From contig JAHBBC010000031.1 in assembly GCA_019915015.1 (NCBI GenBank), forward strand, positions 248,001-312,000: a DNA stretch of 64,000 nucleotides, given 5' to 3'. The DNA is from Auriscalpium vulgare (lineage: Eukaryota; Basidiomycota; Agaricomycetes; Russulales; Auriscalpiaceae). Under the pieces are notes generated by a model. The model was not told the DNA's origin and did not search any database. It saw nothing but the letters and a program-made list of their open reading frames with translations. The translations under genes were made by a program, and so were the position numbers. Below are positions 31,042 to 45,720 of the stretch, piece after piece (positions within the stretch are counted from its first letter, which is position 1; every line of letters starts with the position of its first letter).

Positions 31042-34000
31042 TGTAGAAGTAGCGGTGGTGGTGGTGGCGAAGAGAGATTATGGGCCAGGGGCACGGTCGT
31101 GACTATGTAAGGAGGAACGTGGTTTCCGAGTCGGAAACAGCCACACAGTTTCATACTGCCACTCATCATGCATCACCGCCCGTTGTACCATTCGCTCGAC
31201 GTGATATTTCTCTTGATCAAATCTGGACTTCAAGGGAGAGCAGCGCTTGACAGAGGTGCTGTGCATTCATCTTGGCGACAAGTCCTGAACACGGCTTTCA
31301 GGTGACAGTATCGTAATGCGACACGGAGACCGAAGAGAAATTGGCAGGGATATCCAGCCGTTGAACAGCCTCACGACCTTGAGCGTACGCACCACGCTTG
31401 CCCGAGCGCCGAGATTTCTGATACGTAGAATGCAAGTACGAATATCTACTACCTCAGCGAACGACTGCGAAGAGTTGGCCTTCGACCCCCGGTCGCCGCG
31501 CTCTATTTGTCTTTGCGACGACACGCTTTCCCCTCGCTCCCCCCGAACGCAACCGCGCTGCACTGCCGACATATCTGCTCTCAAACCTCCAAATTCATAC
31601 AGGATCAATTAATGGAACTGCCGGCAGAGACGAAGGAGGTATCTGGCTAGAAGGACTTCTTGAAGCCGTACACGGGTCGAGACTTTGGCTAAGTCGACGA
31701 GCTTGCTGTCAATTTCTCCACCATACCGTCAGTGGACCATCTCAGACATCCATGCACCGCTCTAGATGGGCATCCTTGCGTCTCTTGAGTCCCCTGTTAC
31801 CCGATCTTTGACGGGCGGGCGCAGAGATCACGCTTCTTGAAACTGTGGCTGCCACGCCACATATCTCCAAGGACGTAGCGGCAGATGACCATTGCACGAT
31901 GGACTCCGCACCGAGGCCCGATATGCGCTAGGCGTCTTAAGTCGACCCTGGGCGAAGAAACATCTCCGACCCATATAGCGTTCATCGTCCCGTGAACAAT
32001 GGCACCCATGTCAAAAATGGCGTGACCCTTGGACGACCTGGCCCGCCTCGCGAGCCATGCGCAGTCAACCGGCAAACGACCGTGACCGTCCTACTTTGCG
32101 TGTCATCATGTGCTCGGGACCAGGATGGATGCTCTAGGACTGGGAGCACGTGTGCATGCAGCGCTGTGTTGTTGCTCACTGCTGCAGTTTCCCGAGTGGA
32201 TAGTCTGCGAGTCGGGACGCTTCGTGCTGGACTGGGCGAACCTGAGGACTGACTTGGAAGAAGATGCGTGGAAGCTGGCCTTCAGAGCTTTGTCCACTAT
32301 GAGCTGAAACGCGTTGCGCTGGTTCAGGAGAGCCGGTGGGTACAATTTTTTTATCTCGCAGTCATGTCTCATACCATATCTCAAGTTCGATGATCCGGCC
32401 AACGACTGTCATAAGTTCGTCACCCTTGTCACGGTAGGTCTCGTAATTACTATTGAGTCTCGGAAATGTGCAGCAAGCCTCAAGGCGTCCGTGGATGGTC
32501 GGTGGCGCATGATCCCACTCGCTTGTCTTCGGCATCTAACGAACTGCCTTTACAAAAGGCAGTTCGACCACGACAAGGTCCTGCGAGTTTAGGCCCGGAG
32601 AGGTTGACTTGCTGGGAAGTCTCTCCGTGTCACGTGGCACTTAGACCGCTCTATGCCCTATTCGAACCCACTTCGCCGTTTCATGCTGTTGTCAGTACTC
32701 CGCTGGCAGAAGTGCATTTCATCTCGTGGTCATCGGCCACGCTCGTCGGGGATCCAGACTAGGACTCTCGGACGCCCGAGGCGAATGCCTTGTTCCCTGC
32801 CGTGACCTCCGGACGGGCTTTGCATGCTCATGCCTGTCGCTGTGTCGAACTCTCATTCGCCCGTCGAACTTGTACCTTGCCTCTAGCCTACCAGGGTAAT
32901 CACTTCATGCCTTCTCTAGGAAGTGCGCGAAGTATCACGCACACGAGGTTACCAGTGTGGCTGCAGCTCCGTATCCGAAGCTGCTATCATCTTCGTGGAG
33001 GACGGGGCCTCAGTCGCGCATCTACCTGCCGCCGGCTCGCCGGTGCCCGTGCGCGTGGTGCACTTCTTCTCCGGCACCGAGGACATGGGTCTCGCCTCCT
33101 CCGACACCCTCGGCTGTAGTCCTTGCCGGCGTCGAAGCAGGATTGCGATAATTATGATTGCCTTCATCTCATAGCGCATGGAATGTCCTTCCTGCAGGGC
33201 ATTCTCGCGTGACAAGTTGTCTGTCTAGAGAAGCATCTGTCTCCGTGCCTCGCCACACCCAACGACAAGCTTTGATCTTTGCACACGACGCCGGCGCCGA
33301 TTGTGGGCTTCGGCATCGTAAGCTTTTCGGTGCGTGCTCGGGAGGACTGCTGGCGCGGCCTGGTACATTGTAATCGCTGACCGCCGTCACAGGCTGGCGA
33401 GGATGACATTCATGTCCTAGACTGGCGTCGTGCCACGATGCTCGCACACTGAAAGCGAGCAACACGTGTCACGTCAAATACAGCCTGGGTGTCGCAATTA
33501 TATCACGCTGCCATAGAAGTCAGTTGTTGCCCTTGTTTAGACCGACCTTTAACTCTTCCTAATTGCAGGTTTGGCCAGCTACTGCTTAGCTTTGGCCGCA
33601 CAACCGTGGCTTTGGACATCGCCAACGTATGTTGAGAGTCCCTTGTTATCTTTGAGCACGGGCTATCACGCGATTTCATTTCCCTCACGGCGCCCCTGCT
33701 GGAAAGTGCCAAGGCTCAGTGACGAAGGGTGGGTCGGGGTTCTGACGAAGCGTATGGCACCGTGCCTATCCATATGCCACCATGCGTCGAGGCTTTCCCC
33801 CGTCCTCGCCTTATTGCACGTATCGGTGATCTAATTGGCAACTCCGAGTTGCCCTGCTGGCGCAGTCGCGTCAAGACTTCATCTTGGTGATGTTCATTCA
33901 TCACTACACGAGCGTCTCCAAGGTCGGTCCAAAGCGTTTACAACGACCAGGACGTCTATGTCGCTTGCAAGCTCAAGGCACGGGTGTGATGCAGCTCCCA

Positions 34001-34557
34001 ACGTAGTCCCAGCGGGGGCTACACGTCCAACGGAACCTGATCTGATTCCTCGGGCTTTACCTCTTGATTAGTGAGGTCTCGCCGCACGCCCGGTCACCAC
34101 ATGGACGACAACAGCTGGCAGCACACTTTTATCTTGGGCGAGCATTGCTCGAACTTCTACTGTCCTGTTGCGGGCATGTTCGGCTTTCAAGGTGTGCCAC
34201 GTATGCGCTGCGTTGAGGCGTGTGGACTAATGGGCGAAGCTGGAGGGAGGTATCACGCGGGTGATTGCCTCGGCTGTTGCGCGCAATGTACTTATCCCGG
34301 ATGCCATGGCTTCTCGGAAATGTAGCTTGTGGTCAGCGGCGGCGATGGATATTTAGCGAACGGAGACCTCGGAGGGCCAGCGCGGAGACGCCGGAGCCAA
34401 ATCGGGCAGGCGCGCATGCCATTGCCGCAAGCGTCCTCTTGCCGCTGCCACAACCCGCCCTTCAAGCCTGCAAGTACTGTCGACCAGCATATAAGGAACG
34501 CCATGCGTACACCCCGCCGCCCCCATTCCCCTCCATCCCCCGCCCCCGCCAGCCAAC
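31042..34557. other. 3.5 kb without recognisable gene; TATA box for GH5 at the right end
   Basis: Only short frames (largest about 113 codons, 31267-31608 minus), none with a motif I know. A perfect hairpin, GAACTGCCTTT-aca-AAAGGCAGTTC, lies at 32541-32565. CATATAAGG at about 34488, some 70 bases before the glucanase ATG, is a likely TATA box. The interval could hold decayed repeats or non-coding RNAs that I cannot see. Confidence 0.4.
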
Positions 34558-36283
<1,726 letters not shown>

Positions 36284-36677
36284 GCAAGCTGGCTCTACTC
36301 GAGCATCTGCTCACACACGTATTATACTGTACGCTATATACGACGCTCCTTTGACTGTTTTTGCCGTTCCTTCCCAGCCCTCACGATGACACCCAGCCAA
36401 CATTTATTTCATTCCCTCTGCCTTCTGTATTTCTTGATGCCCCCTTTCTCCTTCTTCCATGTATAACCCTGGAAACCTGTGCAAAAAGACCGCCCACGGC
36501 CCCGCGTCACAGTCGCGCTACGTAAGCTCGTCTCGTGACGCAGCCGCGTCGCGACTCGCGCAACACGCGCGGCTTGTTGATCGACCGCTCTCCTCAACCA
36601 CTAGCTCCTCGACCGACTTCCTGCTCGCGCTCTGCGACAAATCCCGCCGCATTTGCTGCTACACAAGTGAATTGAGA
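36284..36677. other. Spacer between the glucanase and Brh2-like genes
   Basis: About 390 bases holding the glucanase 3' end and the Brh2-like promoter/5' UTR. No separate gene seen. Confidence 0.4.
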
Positions 36678-39600
36678 ATGCCAGTGGAGGCCGAGAATGC
36701 AGGCGACCGTGAGCCGTCACAGATATCCGACTGTCGTCGTCATCTCACAAGCATGCAGTGTCTCCATCGCCTTCACCATCGCCCAAGCGACAGCGGATGT
36801 CCTCACCCACTTATGACGATCAAATTGACTTTCCCAGCCAAGCGGAGCTCAAAGGCGTCGATGCTCTCGAAGTGACCATGTCACAGCGCGTGCACGGCTG
36901 TCCGGACTTCGGGGAACCGTACTCTGGTCGTCTTATAGTGAACTCGCAGGAGATGTACAATGCCGGGGTGAGTCTATATTGCTTATATCATGGGCGACTC
37001 TGATACCGGAAGCAGGAAGAAAGACTGTTCCGAGAATCATTGGAGGCGTCGGGGTCTGGCTTCAAATCTGCATCTGCGTTGATCAAGGAGAATGCCGTGC
37101 AAATCATCGAGTCTCCATCCGATGCCGATGACCCTTTTACATCCGATATTTCCAAGCCTTCAGGCTTCCAGTCCGCGTTTTCTCTTCCCTCACGTAAGAG
37201 AAACCGCTCTTCTCTGAGCAACGAGCCCTCGTCAAACCCGGATAGCGATCCTGCAGAAGACAATGGGAGACCCACAGGGACACAATTTGCTTCCCCCTTG
37301 ATTGCGTTCACCTCAGCCGCTGCCGTCGCAACCCACATGGCAGGCAGGTCACGCTCGCCCACCCCGGATTCCGACGACCCGCCCCCACAAAGGAACTGGG
37401 ATGCTTGGTTCGGGGAAGTTCCGCCTGCTGTTGACTTCACCAACGCCGCCGCGGTTCCTTCGGAGCCTTCTACCAGCGCTGGGCCGCCCTTCCTTGGCTT
37501 CGCTGCCGCTACCGGGAAACTCTATGTGCCGTCTGCGGCGGCGTTGAAGGCGGCAGAGGAGCGATGGCGTGCAGCAGACGAGGAAGAAAACATTGCTATA
37601 CCGCCAAGGACCACGCCGGAGCCCCAGTCTCCTCAGCTTTCGCCAAAGTCAGCCGCTGTGACGTCTCCCCCGCGCAGAGCCTTGAGCACGGTGGTCAATT
37701 CTTCTACGCAGTCGCCAGGGCGTACCGCCAGCCAAGCCTCAGCATCAGCAGGTTTATCGACTCCGCGCGCGGTGTTTCAGATACCCGCCTTGGTCGACGT
37801 GAAGGGAAAGGCAGCTGTGAAGCCGTTCAAGTCGCCGCTAATCCGAGGCGCACCGTTGTCGGCGCCCGCATTTACCAGCTCTAGACTCAACCCAAACCCT
37901 CCTCCGCCATCTCAAATGAGCTTTGCTACTCCCGCGAAGAGCTTCCGCCCCCTTGTACCTGGCGCGGCAATGGAGACGCCTGTACGACTGGCAGCGTTTT
38001 CTACCCCGCCTCGCGCACTGGGCGTGACGCCGCTGCGAAAGGGCGGTGCTGGGCCGAAGAATTTCGTGACGCCGTTCAAACCGGGCATGCGACCCGGGGA
38101 GCCAGGACGGTCTCAGCTGGAGGAGAAGATTCGCTCGGAGCGGGCAGCCGTTGCGGCTGCCGTTGAGTCAGTAAGCGTGCAAGTGCGTATCAGTAGTACA
38201 CCGCGGGCGACCAAGGCGCCCCCAACAAGACCGAAATACTTTGATCTGAGTACGTGCTGCTTTTTTTGACGTTGCGCCCTTGTGTTCGCCTAAATCTCGT
38301 TCAGGTCCGCCGGAGAACAGGAAGACCCTCTCAGGATCCAATCTGTGGCCTCAGATGCATACCGCTGCTGAGTTGGTTGCGATGGGAATGTGCGCTCTCC
38401 TTACACAGCTAACGTTGACCGTCGAATACTAACTATATGCTTACCAGAAACGTTGATGAGCTGGAAAACATCAATCCAGAGACAGCGATCTACTACTCTT
38501 TTAACACAGCCTCATCTGCTCCATCCTCCAGCCAGGATCCCCATCCTGTATTAGGCCCAACGGAAGCATTGGAGGCGCTTCAGGCCCTTGGGTGCACCCT
38601 CGCGACGCAAGACTGGGTCGACAACCACTGGCGCCTTATTCTGTGGAAGCTCGCCGGTATGGCATGTTTCGATCCTCTGCGAGAGAATCTCAGCGAGCCA
38701 CGGTGGTCCTGGAATGAGGTGATGCGTCAGCTGCGCTACCGGTTCGGCTCATCCTCTATCGTATCAGTTATCTTCTGAACCACAGGCGCAGATATGAGCG
38801 TGAGCTCAATGGCGGCGCGCGGCCGGCGCTGCGACTCATCACGACACAAGACGCACCCGCAAGCTCGCACATGGTGCTTTGCGTATCCAACATCTTTTGG
38901 TCTGAGGGAGGAGTTGATCAGGTTGGCTTGCCGATCATCCCTCATCCCGAGCTCGAAGTCACAGACGGATGGTACCGTCTCCGCGCAGAAGTTGACGAGC
39001 CGCTTGCACGGGCAGTGAGGAAGGGCAATCTGCGCGTTGGCCGGAAGATCGCTGTAGCGGGAGCCAAGGTGCGTTGGGCGTGAATCACTGGTTCCGCGTG
39101 TATGCTGAGTTGTATGTAGCTCTCCCGCGATGCGGAGGCATGCGAAGTTCTGGAAGCCTATGGCAAGGTCCATCTGGTCTTTTCAGGAAACGCCTCGCAG
39201 CTTGCGCCCTGGGACGCAAAGCTCGGCTTCCAGCCTAGGCCTGCCGTCGCGACCCTCCACAGCCTGACGCCCGATGGCGGCATTGTGCAGCAGCTCGACC
39301 TCGTGGTAACGAAGGTCTGCAACCACTTGCCGACACTCTTTACCTCGTCTGACTTCGGCCAGGTCTACCCAATTGGTTTCATCGAGTTTTTGAAGACGAG
39401 AATGGTGAAAAATCGAGAGAGGGTCCGAGGAAGGAGAAAGAGGAGATGAAGCTGCATGAGGCATGGCTGGTGCGCCACTTGTTTTTTGTTCATGCTTACT
39501 TGCTAACTTTGTGCAGAAACGACGGGAGAAGGAGGAAGAACGAATCCGTCGCGACTTTGAGGACAAGTTTTTCTTCTTCAATGAATGGGCAGAGCGGCTG

Positions 39601-40219
39601 GAGCAGAAGGTCGGGGAAAATTTCAGGCCGAAGGACACTGGTAAGTTGATGCCACGATTCAACTGTTCATCGTCATCATTCTAGCTCCATGCCTCCAGAT
39701 GTTCCTCCTCCACAAGTCGAGACGTATTACGAACGGCTTCTCGACAAGGCCGACTACAAGCTCGGTACACTCGGCATCTCTATGAACGTCGCAGGTTGGC
39801 TCGCGCGCTACCTGCGTGAGGAGATCGCGAAGCTGCACGAGACCATGCACACCGACATGGAGCGTGAGCTCAAGGTGCAATTCGCCTTCCCCTCTCACCT
39901 AGCCCACCTTCACTTACATTCCTCCGATCAGGATCTTGTCCCTCCACGAGACGTGCGCAATTTTCGTGTGCTCTTTATGACAGACGCTGCGACGTCGCGG
40001 CGGCCCGCCAACCGCGTTGTCGAGGTGACGGTGTGGGACGTGCTTTCCCTCGCGCTCGACGAGAGCGCAGCGGCGGGCGCATTCCGCGAGGGCCAGCGCT
40101 TCCGCGTGACGAACCTGGTGCCGTCGCAGAAGTCTGCGTGGATGGATGCGGGGCCGGACTCGCATGTCTATCTGAGCACGGGGCGCGGGTCGAAGTGGAT
40201 GAAGATGCGGAGTGCGTGA
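36678..40219 (+). CDS. Brh2/BRCA2-like recombination mediator
   Basis: BRCA2/Brh2 loads RAD51 onto single-stranded DNA for homologous recombination. I chose ATG 36678 because splicing GAC-C|GTGAGC to the CAG before tgtctcc joins it in frame to SPSPSPKRQRMSSPTYDD; a later start is possible. The disordered N-half has BRC-like repeats: SGFKSASALIKENAVQI, SGFQSAFSLPS, GTQFASPLIAFTSAAAVA and best FLGFAAATGKLYVPSAAALK. The helical domain has WVDNHWRLILWKLAGMACFD. OB1 reads MVLCVSNIF, then TDGWYRLRAEVDEPLARAVR and VGRKIAVAGAK. A coiled, charged tower-like stretch follows (RREKEEERIRRDFEDKFFFF), then OB-type sequence (RVLFMTDAATS, FRVTNLVPSQKSAWMDAG, VYLSTGRGSKWMKM) to the stop at 40219. At least eight introns. 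Confident as BRCA2 family; exact exon ends are approximate. Confidence 0.88.
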
Positions 40220-40420
40220 GTGCGCATATACATAGCGGTTGCGGAGTATCATTATCGCGTGTACGACCAGTGTACGCTCGTCGCTGTATGATGAATGGCA
40301 TTACTAAACACATGCGTGGACTCGAGTGGGGGTTTCGGTATGCAAGGACTCATGATTAGATGTAGCAATATAGTACTAGTCGGTAAGCAGATGCAAGTGT
40401 ATGTGCACAGGATGCATAGC

Positions 40421-42152
40421 TCATGGAGAGCCAACGTCGTATTTTTTGAAGGTACTCTGCCAGTCGGGGATGTCATCCTTGCCCATCACGACAAGTGTGG
40501 GCTTCGCGCCTGACTGTGGGCCGAAAACACGGTTCGCGACGCGCTGCAATGACTCCGGTGTGACCTGGGCGATCTTCTCAGCCATCTCCGACATAGGGAC
40601 CTTACGGTTGTGCACCAGCAGCTACAAACACGCTCGTCAGTTCAACTGCGATAGCCCATATTTTGAACGAAAACGCACCTGACGCCCCAGATCCTCCACT
40701 TCTACGGCACGGCTCTCCAAGGCCATCGCGAGGCTGGAAGTCAATTGGTTCTTCGCTCGGCTGAGCTCTGTCAAGGGTACTGGGCGGTACAGCAGGAGGC
40801 TGAGTTGGTGCACGAGGTGCGGGAGGATCTGCGCGGCAGTATTGCCGTACCGCACAGTGTCGGCGGGCGCGAAAGACGCGAACAAACCAAAGAGGGAAGA
40901 GTCGGTGTAGATGTGATGGAAGGATGCGCAGTGGTCAATTTGCGAGTGGTGGTTGAGAATGTGCGTGTAGAGCCGCGAGTACATGCCCTTTCCAGGACCA
41001 CCTGAAGGACACGCTGTCAGCATATACGAACCGGTAGAAAAGTGGGAACTCACCGGCAGAGAAGCTGCCGCCGCCGCCGAGGAGTACCTGCATGGTGGCA
41101 AGGTCGTAGATGTCATTGTCGTGGATGCCCACGCCCTCGAACCCGATATATATGTGGTCGAACTCGTTGCCCAACTTCTGCGAATCTTCTTTGAGAATGA
41201 ACCGATGTCCGCCTGTGTATGTTGAACCCAAAAGAGAAACACCGCCCGACGTTGGCGTCGGGTACAGATACGACGACGCTGCTCGTGTGAGAGACTTCAT
41301 CACTGAGGGCGACTGGCCGGAGAGGAGGGTGGTCGTAATTTGCTGGTTTAGGCTGCTGGGCCTTAGTGTCGATGGCGACGGCACCTCCAACGGGATATAC
41401 TTCAGCGATGCAAAGTACTTGTCCGCCAGCTCCACCAGCTCCTCATGCTGCATCCCAGCGCCGGCAATGACCATGCGCTCCGGTCGATACCACGTCTTCA
41501 TGAACTCGCGCATAAGTGGCGCGTCCACTGTGTCGACGCGCTCCTCCGGGCAAACTAGGGGATTCCCGAGCACGCGCCCGCCGTACGCGACCTCGTGCAG
41601 CACCTCCGGGAGGAACATCTCTGGCTTCGCGTTGATTTCGCGAATCTCGTAGCGCGCGGCGTCCTTCTGTGCGTCCATCTCCTCTGCGTTGAGGGCGGCA
41701 TTTTGGATAGTGTCGGAGATGAGGGAGAGGGCGAGGGGCGTAGCTTGGTGGACGTGCGAGGACTGGTACATTATGGACTCGCGCGATGACGAGCACATGA
41801 TTTGGCCACCAAGCGCATTGACAGCGTCCGCTATGTCCTCGTCGGACCTCGTTGAGGTGCTCTGTAAGAATGTGTTACTCTGATATGCTATGGCATGTGC
41901 AAGCATACGCACTTTGAACGCCATTCTGTCCAAGAAATGGCTCACGCCGATGTTCGACGGATTCTCATACCGCGTGCCCGCATCCACGTACAGCCCTACA
42001 GACGAAAAGTGCCCCGGCGTCGACTCTGTCGCGACGCGTATTTTGTTAGGAAGGGTGGTGATTTGGACGGTCGAATTCGCGACTGTCGAGGAGTAGCGTG
42101 GACGCGGTCGGTAGACCCCGCGCCTTACCAGCCCGTATGGCACTCTGCGCAT
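40421..42152 (-). CDS. Mitochondrial processing peptidase subunit alpha
   Basis: MPP alpha recognises presequences for cleavage by the beta subunit in the matrix. The N-terminus is a typical presequence (MRRVPYGLVRRGVYRPRPRY). VGLYVDAGTRYENPSNIGVS is followed by HFLDRMAFKST, where the HxxEH zinc site of beta is HxxDR, marking this as the non-catalytic alpha subunit. The substrate-binding glycine-rich loop [20 protein letters not shown] is split by an intron between SAG and GPGKGM. C-terminal blocks are DTVRYGNTAAQILPHLVHQL, SRAVEVEDLGRQV, MSEMAEKIAQVTPESLQRVA and PTLVVMGKDDIPDWQ. Four introns. The gene is convergent with Brh2 (202 bases apart) and divergent from the E3 gene. Confident. Confidence 0.93.
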
Positions 42153-42396
42153 GGCAGCGACGTTTCCGCGACCAGGGGGACGGAGATGAGACGACGGAGG
42201 TCAACGTTGACGTTGAAGGCCAATACCGGAGGCGTGACGAATCCTTCAAGCCGGCCGATCGGCCGACACTTCCGTTTGGCTGCATCCATCTCTCGCTCAC
42301 CACATCCATCCTCCCGCCCCCGCCCAAGCCATCGCAGTCGCTGCGCACATCGCCCGGCCGACATCGTACACCGTGCCCGCAAGCCAGCGCACCACG
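42153..42396. promoter_or_regulatory. Short bidirectional promoter, MPP alpha / RNF220-like E3
   Basis: Only 244 bases separate the divergent start codons (42152 minus, 42397 plus), so the two genes must share or interleave promoter elements. No TATA box is obvious. GC-rich with CCCGCCCCCGCCC at about 42313. Confidence 0.5.
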
Positions 42397-43668
42397 ATGC
42401 CGACAAGGGTGCCCTCAAAGTGCGCTGCAGTTCATAAGCTCACGAATACGCGTCCGGAGCTCTAACCCCGCGCCTCGCTCTTCAGAGGCAAGAAACGCGC
42501 TGCAGTGGACGTAGACAAGACATTGGAGGACGCCGAGGAGCACGTTGCGAGCACGAGCCGGGCAGGCACGTCCTCACCACCTCCTGAAGTGCGTCCCTTG
42601 AAGAAACGTGAGTGATGGGCCGTATGTCCCCCCGCCTCATTGTCAACTCATACACATTGCAGAGAAACGCGCTGAAACGCGTCAATGTCCTGTTTGTGCG
42701 GAAAACATTCCCATACGTCTGTTGTCGCAGCACCAGGAGCTCGAGACCCAACGTGTACATGCCGTCCTTGCCCGTGTCGGCGACCTGGATCCGTTCATTG
42801 ATCCTTACGCGAGTGCAGGCGCGACGTGCGTTCCATCGCCTCTGATTGCAACCGTAACCAATTCTGTGCGAACAGCTCAAGCGCACGGCGGCGGGCGGCG
42901 ATCTATTCTCCCTCGAGCGCTGCATCGTCCGACAGCCTTGTCAAAACGATTGGCGCCTTCAAGAAGCGGAGAAAGCAGCGCAACCAGTCCCTTCGCGACG
43001 TGACGCGCGATGAAGATGAACTTCCCCTGCACAAGGGCAAAGGCAAAGCTCGTGCCGGACAGACATGTCCAATCTGCGTCCAAGAAGTCTTCGGTGATCT
43101 CGACGTTGTGAACGCGCACGTCGATTCGTGCATTGCCCACGCCGCACTCCAAGAGGCAACAAATATATCACCGCCTCCTGACGCTGACCCAAACGCCGAC
43201 ATCGACGTCGATGGGGACGCGGACGGCTTCGCAGATGTAGACGCCGATCCTTGGGAAGAGATCACAGCCTCCGACGGGGTTGCACGCCTGCGGCTGCGTT
43301 CAGGGCCATCGAGTGCACAGCGGCTCGGCTTTACAGTACGTCAGTCCGGCTCGGCGGATGTCGAGGAGGAGGTGGATGTCGACGGCGACGACGTCGAGGT
43401 GTTCGGCGCGGTGCAGTTCACTGACGCGGACGTCCTATCTCCATCATGGGAAGTTCCCATGGCTTCAGCCAACCCGACTCTGGTCGTGCCCGAAGGCGGG
43501 GTGGGGTGTCGCATATGCCTCGACGCGTATGCAGAGCCGACTGTGAGCACGGGGTGCTGGCACACGTGCTGTCGAAATTGCTGGCTGCAGTGCTTGGGAT
43601 CGACGGGGTTGTGTCCGATCTGCAAGCGCATCACGGCTGCAACGGAGCTGAGGAGGATATACCTGTGA
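42397..43668 (+). CDS. RNF220-like RING-type E3 ubiquitin ligase
   Basis: RNF220 proteins are RING E3 ligases with paired Cys2His-type modules. ATG 42397 starts MPTRVPSK, which splices (AA|GTGCGC to CAG|A) to GKKRAAVDVDKTLEDAEEH. Next comes CPVCAENIPIRLLSQHQELE, a UBZ-like module, then a basic stretch (GAFKKRRKQRNQSLRDV). A second module follows: TCPICVQEVFGDLDVVNAHV with DSCI. An acidic Asp-rich linker (DADPNADIDVDGDADGFADV) leads to the RING: CRICLDAYAEPTVSTGCWHT, CCRNCWLQCLGSTGLCPICK, RITAATELRRIYL. All eight RING ligands are visible, and the ending CP-C--IT---LRRIYL matches metazoan RNF220 closely. Three or four introns. Confident. Confidence 0.88.
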
Positions 43669-43894
43669 GATCAGTGCTCGGGTGTTGAGTTTGTACATCG
43701 CTAGAGTCGCTGAATTATACATATGTGTGCCCTTACCACTCGAGCAAGAGTCCGGATCTGGTGCTCTGGGGAATCGCGCTCGGGGAGTTAAGTATCACGT
43801 GTGCGCGGGGCATCGGGCGCTCTTGTACGAATCAGCGACCCGCTTGACCTCAGTGCGCCTCCTGTCCTTCATTTTGCGGGCGCGACTTCACGCG

Positions 43895-44974
43895 ATGGAC
43901 GGTCATCTTGTTGGTGAGCACGGATTTTGGGGACCGGTCACTGCCACGTTAGACTGGTGCGAGGTGCGTCGCTGGTCTGGTGTAACCGGTTCAGATCGCT
44001 TACATCCCCTCAGGCGAACTACCAGTTCTCCTACCACATCGCAGAGCTCGCAAACTCGTTCTCAAATCTCGTCACCGTGGGCGTTGCAGTCTATGGCGCG
44101 ATCCTCGCTTCGAAGGCTGAGCTCCCGAAACGCTACAGCGGAGGTTTTGCGGTTCGTCCAGTGTGCCCCCTCAAATAAGTCGGCTACGTACTGACACTGG
44201 CTTCGAAGGGTGTCGCACTAATTGGAATCGGCAGCTTTGCCTTTCATGCGACACTGCTATATGAGGCGCAGCTCGCGGATGAGCTGCCCATGATCTACGT
44301 AGCCAGCTATTGCGTGTTCGTGCTGTTCGATAGCTCGCCGGGCTTCGAGATGGAGTCTGGGCACACCAAGCTCCTGCTAACCACTTCTCTCGCATTCGAC
44401 GCGCTGTTCACACTCAGCTAGTACGTCCGCACCCCTTCGCGCCGTATCTGTATATTTCACGCAGCAACACAGCTTGTTCTATCGCAACCCTGTGTACCAC
44501 CAAATCGTGTTCGCGACGCTCATGCTCCTAGTACAGGTGCGCGCGGCGTACCTCGTATCGTGGTCGGAGGCGTCCATGCGCATACCGGATAACAAGAAGA
44601 GCCTCTTCGTCTGGCTGCATGGCGCTGGCACGGCGACATTTGTTCTGGGCTTTTTGATTTGGAACCTGGATAATATCTTTTGCGACACGTTAACGTCGTG
44701 GAAGAGGGTTATCGGATGGCCGGCGGCATTTCTACTTGAGGGTGAGGCAATGGGTGACGTGTTGTGTCGAACGCCGCTCACGATGCTCTAGGACACTCCT
44801 GGTGGCACGTCTTCACGGTGCGTGGTGCACCTTATAGCCTTCGATAGCCGTCGACTGACATATGTCTGAAAGGCGATTGGTTCATACTACCTCATACAAG
44901 GAGATACTTGTAAGTCTCATCCCCTTCCGTTGTATGAGCTTCGTGCGCATGACGTCTTCTTCGTAGATTTGTGA
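43895..44974 (+). CDS. Alkaline ceramidase (YPC1/ACER family)
   Basis: Hydrolyses ceramide to sphingoid base and fatty acid in the ER/Golgi; seven-pass membrane enzyme. ATG 43895 gives MDGHLVGEHGFWGPVTATLD, then WCE, an intron and ANYQFSYHIAELANSFSNLV. The family signature GSFAFHATLLYEAQLADELP followed by MIY provides Ser, His and Asp ligands. Further blocks are PDNKKSLFVWLHGAGTATFV, GFLIWNLDNIFCDTLTSWKR, GHSWWHVFTAIGSYYLIQGD and a terminal TYL. The GHSWWHVFT His residues complete the zinc site. Five or six introns; the last exon is 8 bases, ending in TGA at 44972-44974. Multiple hydrophobic segments are evident. Confident. Confidence 0.92.
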
Positions 44975-45720
44975 GTGGTCAAAGTTTCATGTCATAGAAG
45001 ATGGCACACCCACGTCTTTCGGCAGGACTCTTTGCATCAAAGACGACCATCACAAGTATCGCATCAGCAGGCCTCTGGGCTTGCCGGTCATTCAACGGAC
45101 GGAGAAAGCCAAGACATTGTAGACTAAACGTCAGACGCGCAACGCAACGAACGCATCACGACCAGAGGAATAGCATACCTTGAGTTGCAGGCTCATATCT
45201 TGTGTGGTCGGTAGAGAGTAGTACTGACGATCGACTGGACATCATAGAACTATAATGTAGTGGTGATTAGGTGATATAATGGCTGTCTTCTACGCATTTT
45301 AAACGTCATCGTCAGGAACGTTCATATTGGCCTGTCCCAGACTCTCTTTCTGCTTGCTACGCCTCTGTCATCGCCTTGTCTCCCTTTGTCTCCCCGCCAG
45401 ACGGCACCAGCGGTTCCTGCCATGCCGTATCTCTGTATCGTAATGCGCTCTCTGACCTTGGTGCGAGGAACAAATGAAAGGCGTTTGAATCTCGCCGATA
45501 TGCAGGCCGTGCAGTGTGACTTCGGCTCCTGCGAATTATCGCACAGCTGGAGATATCTTCGATGACATGATCCTCCTTCGATTTCCCCCGAGGCCTTACT
45601 CAGTACTCAGTTACTACGCGTCGGCCGCCGGGTGGCCATAGAAATCACGTCAGGCTAGGGCTTTCAGGGTCATATAAGTCAGCGCAACCCAGCGGCTATC
45701 CAATATCTCCACATTGAACC
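44975..45720. promoter_or_regulatory. Spacer; duplicated TATA promoter of SDR copy 1
   Basis: About 750 bases with no gene seen until the SDR promoter. CATATAAGTC at 45671-45680, about 45 bases before the ATG, is the TATA candidate. The last ~110 bases are near-repeated before SDR copy 2 (cacgtcagg..agggctttca..ataagtca..caaccca..ggctat). Confidence 0.5.
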
